Source: Priapulus caudatus | Taxonomy: Eukaryota > Priapulida > Priapulimorpha > Priapulimorphida > Priapulidae | Direction of reading: 5' to 3' | DNA: 32,188 bases | Assembly (NCBI RefSeq): GCF_000485595.1 | Contig: NW_014578728.1 | Coordinates: forward strand, 11,797-43,984 | Part shown: positions 31,701 through 32,188 of the stretch, one piece after another | How positions within the stretch are numbered: position 1 is the stretch's first letter | Layout of the letters: each line of letters opens with the position of its first letter | Program-made: the position numbers and the translations under genes | Notes under the pieces: model-generated | What the model saw: only the letters and a program-made list of their open reading frames with translations | Databases searched by the model: none | What the model was told of the DNA's origin: nothing

Positions 31701-31827
31701 CGCACATCAGATGCATACACATGCAAAAGGAACTTGACAGATGTGGCTGTTAAAGAAGAAAAGCCTGATATCTCAATTGGAGTGGAGGAGAGATTGCGTA
31801 ATATGGAAGTACACCTAAAGCTACCAA
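28380..31827 (+). CDS. MBIP: MAP3K12-binding inhibitory protein 1 (MBIP), 3' end beyond the window
   Basis: Three exons (28380-28614, 31394-31459, 31666-31827) join in phase to code VQITANKAEVERRILSFISR, KREEVDYSNKREFCGFE, STCARTSSVFIP, HVRVTRVVNHYGPQMRTS and VEERLRNMEVHLKLP. These follow in order the central core of vertebrate MBIP (VQIKAGKAEIDRRI, REFCN, SCART, HVKVSRVVNTYGPQ, VEERLQNIEAHL). MBIP binds and restrains the kinase DLK/MAP3K12 and is a subunit of the ATAC histone acetyltransferase complex. The C-terminal leucine-zipper part (IYQRIKKLEDKI in vertebrates) is not in the window. The vertebrate N-terminal region of over 100 residues is also not visible: either it is absent here or it lies in upstream exons not recognised. 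The gene is divergent from the E2F gene. Confidence 0.92.
28685..29185. repeat. Foldback element with telomere-like hexamers in the MBIP intron
   Basis: The outer arms GGTCTATGTC...GTTTAGCTATTTCTGACTA (28685-28739) and their complement (29130-29184) enclose inner arms with GCAAATCCACTTTAGGCACC and CATCA.TGAT-type short palindromes. TTAGGG units occur near 28974-29010 and 29115-29131, with CCCTAA-like units near 28916-28943. An (AT)n tract lies at 28755-28785. Confidence 0.82.
29333..30020. repeat. Cluster of CCCATTTCGCCTAC motifs
   Basis: A 23-bp unit CCCATTTCGCCTACGGCAAA is tandem at about 29360-29420; related CCCATATCGCCTAC and CCCATTTCATCTATG are at 29717-29780, and inverted GTAGGCGAAATGGGAAT at 29953-30020. 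A run with AACAAAAAGAAAACAAAAGA is duplicated at 29565-29590 and 29626-29664. Confidence 0.7.
30434..31361. mobile_element. Non-autonomous DNA transposon with 16-bp terminal inverted repeats in the MBIP intron
   Basis: The left end CAGGGGCGTGTACAGG and the right end (as complement CAGGGGCATGTACAGG) match at 15 of 16 bases and are flanked by GCCAT at 30429-30433 and 31362-31366. G/C-rich subterminal runs lie just inside. No transposase frame. A truncated copy of the WASHC3 intron 5 element (30692-31282) is nested inside. Confidence 0.85.
30692..31282. mobile_element. Truncated inverted copy of the 9806-10592 element
   Basis: Shares GGATTTTACT.CATACAACTG, ACCCACACGTA.TTGTTACC, the GGTGGCAGCACGGTCGCGGG segment (as complement) and the whole end CCTAGAGTAAACTCTCCCTTTAA. 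Relative to the first copy it is inverted internally and lacks one of the two ~190-bp arms. Confidence 0.85.
31394..31459 (+). CDS. MBIP: MBIP second exon
   Basis: Codes ESTCARTSSVFIPSVGQKGH then VR. Acceptor ttttttttcag|AA, donor AGAG|gtgtgt, phase 1. It matches the SCART...FTPYPGFKSHVK part of the family. Confidence 0.92.
31617..31626 (+). promoter_or_regulatory. Possible E2F-type site in MBIP intron
   Basis: ATTTGGCGCGA repeats the 11-mer of the intergenic site at 27978-27988. It lies within a 206-base intron, so function is uncertain. Confidence 0.3.
31666..31827 (+). CDS. MBIP: MBIP third exon
   Basis: Codes VTRVVNHYGPQMRTSDAYTC, then KRNLTDVAVKEEKPDISIG and VEERLRNMEVHLKLP. Acceptor attctag|TG. 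A donor CCAA|gtatat at 31828 is inferred because the family continues past HLRL; reading on gives only about 11 more codons before TGA at 31860-31862. Confidence 0.88.
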
Positions 31828-32099
31828 GTATATTACTTTCGATTGATACTCGTGATATTTGAAGAATATTATCACTAATGTTTTTGTTGGTAGTTGTAGC
31901 CAATTCTACTCTTTCCTATGATTGATTTTCAGCTGATTCGTCGTATTGGCTGTAGTGTAACCATAGCTTGACCATACACAAGCATATATATCAAGTGAAT
32001 TTGTGATGTATAGGCCCTGCTATACATTCACATGCCAGATCATTAATACTTTTTAACAGATAGGGGTGTATACTTCACCCATAAAGGGGATACTGCTAT

Positions 32100-32104
32100 C
32101 TCTT

Positions 32105-32188
<84 letters not shown>
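32100..32188 (+). repeat. (CT)n microsatellite at the window end
   Basis: An almost pure CT run reaching the last base; it may continue beyond the window or mark a break in assembly. Confidence 0.9.

Overview
The window is nuclear DNA of an intron-rich animal. Exons are short, introns run to several kilobases and carry GT-AG boundaries, the non-coding sequence is full of foldback elements, minisatellites and microsatellites, and all three recognisable genes are metazoan. The three proteins diverge from vertebrate ones to about the degree expected of an invertebrate, but the sequence alone does not fix the phylum. There are no bacterial operons, CRISPR arrays, rRNA genes or intact transposase genes.

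Layout. (1) Positions 1-5289 hold no gene I can support: AT-rich sequence, (GTT)n, (CT)n and (GT)n tracts, and a roughly 450-bp tandem duplication. (2) 5290-10876, plus strand: a complete six-exon gene for WASHC3 (CCDC53), 200 aa, the small coiled-coil subunit of the endosomal WASH complex. Its introns are packed with inverted-repeat elements. (3) 10877-15682: intergenic, with a 431-bp hairpin element flanked by perfect 8-bp direct repeats. (4) 15683-26796, minus strand: a ten-exon atypical E2F gene (E2F7/E2F8 type) with two DNA-binding domains, each split over several exons, and an unusually large last-but-one exon coding a Gln tract and Pro-Val-Ser-Gly repeats. (5) 26797-28379: a head-to-head intergenic region with an E2F-type site and a CCAAT box. 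(6) 28380 to beyond the right edge, plus strand: the 5' and middle exons of an MBIP orthologue (MAP3K12-binding inhibitory protein, ATAC complex subunit). The window ends in a (CT)n tract before the MBIP gene is finished.

WASHC3 and the E2F gene lie tail to tail; the E2F gene and MBIP lie head to head. I see no sign that the three proteins share one pathway. The most striking local feature is in the E2F gene: the 3' end of the exon that begins the second DNA-binding domain, with its splice donor, is unit one of a 38-41 bp minisatellite running into the intron. At least four successive GAG|GT donor-like sites result, and the fourth would extend the exon in frame by exactly 120 nt. The same exon appears to be broken by several small frame shifts in the sequence as given, while the other coding exons read cleanly.
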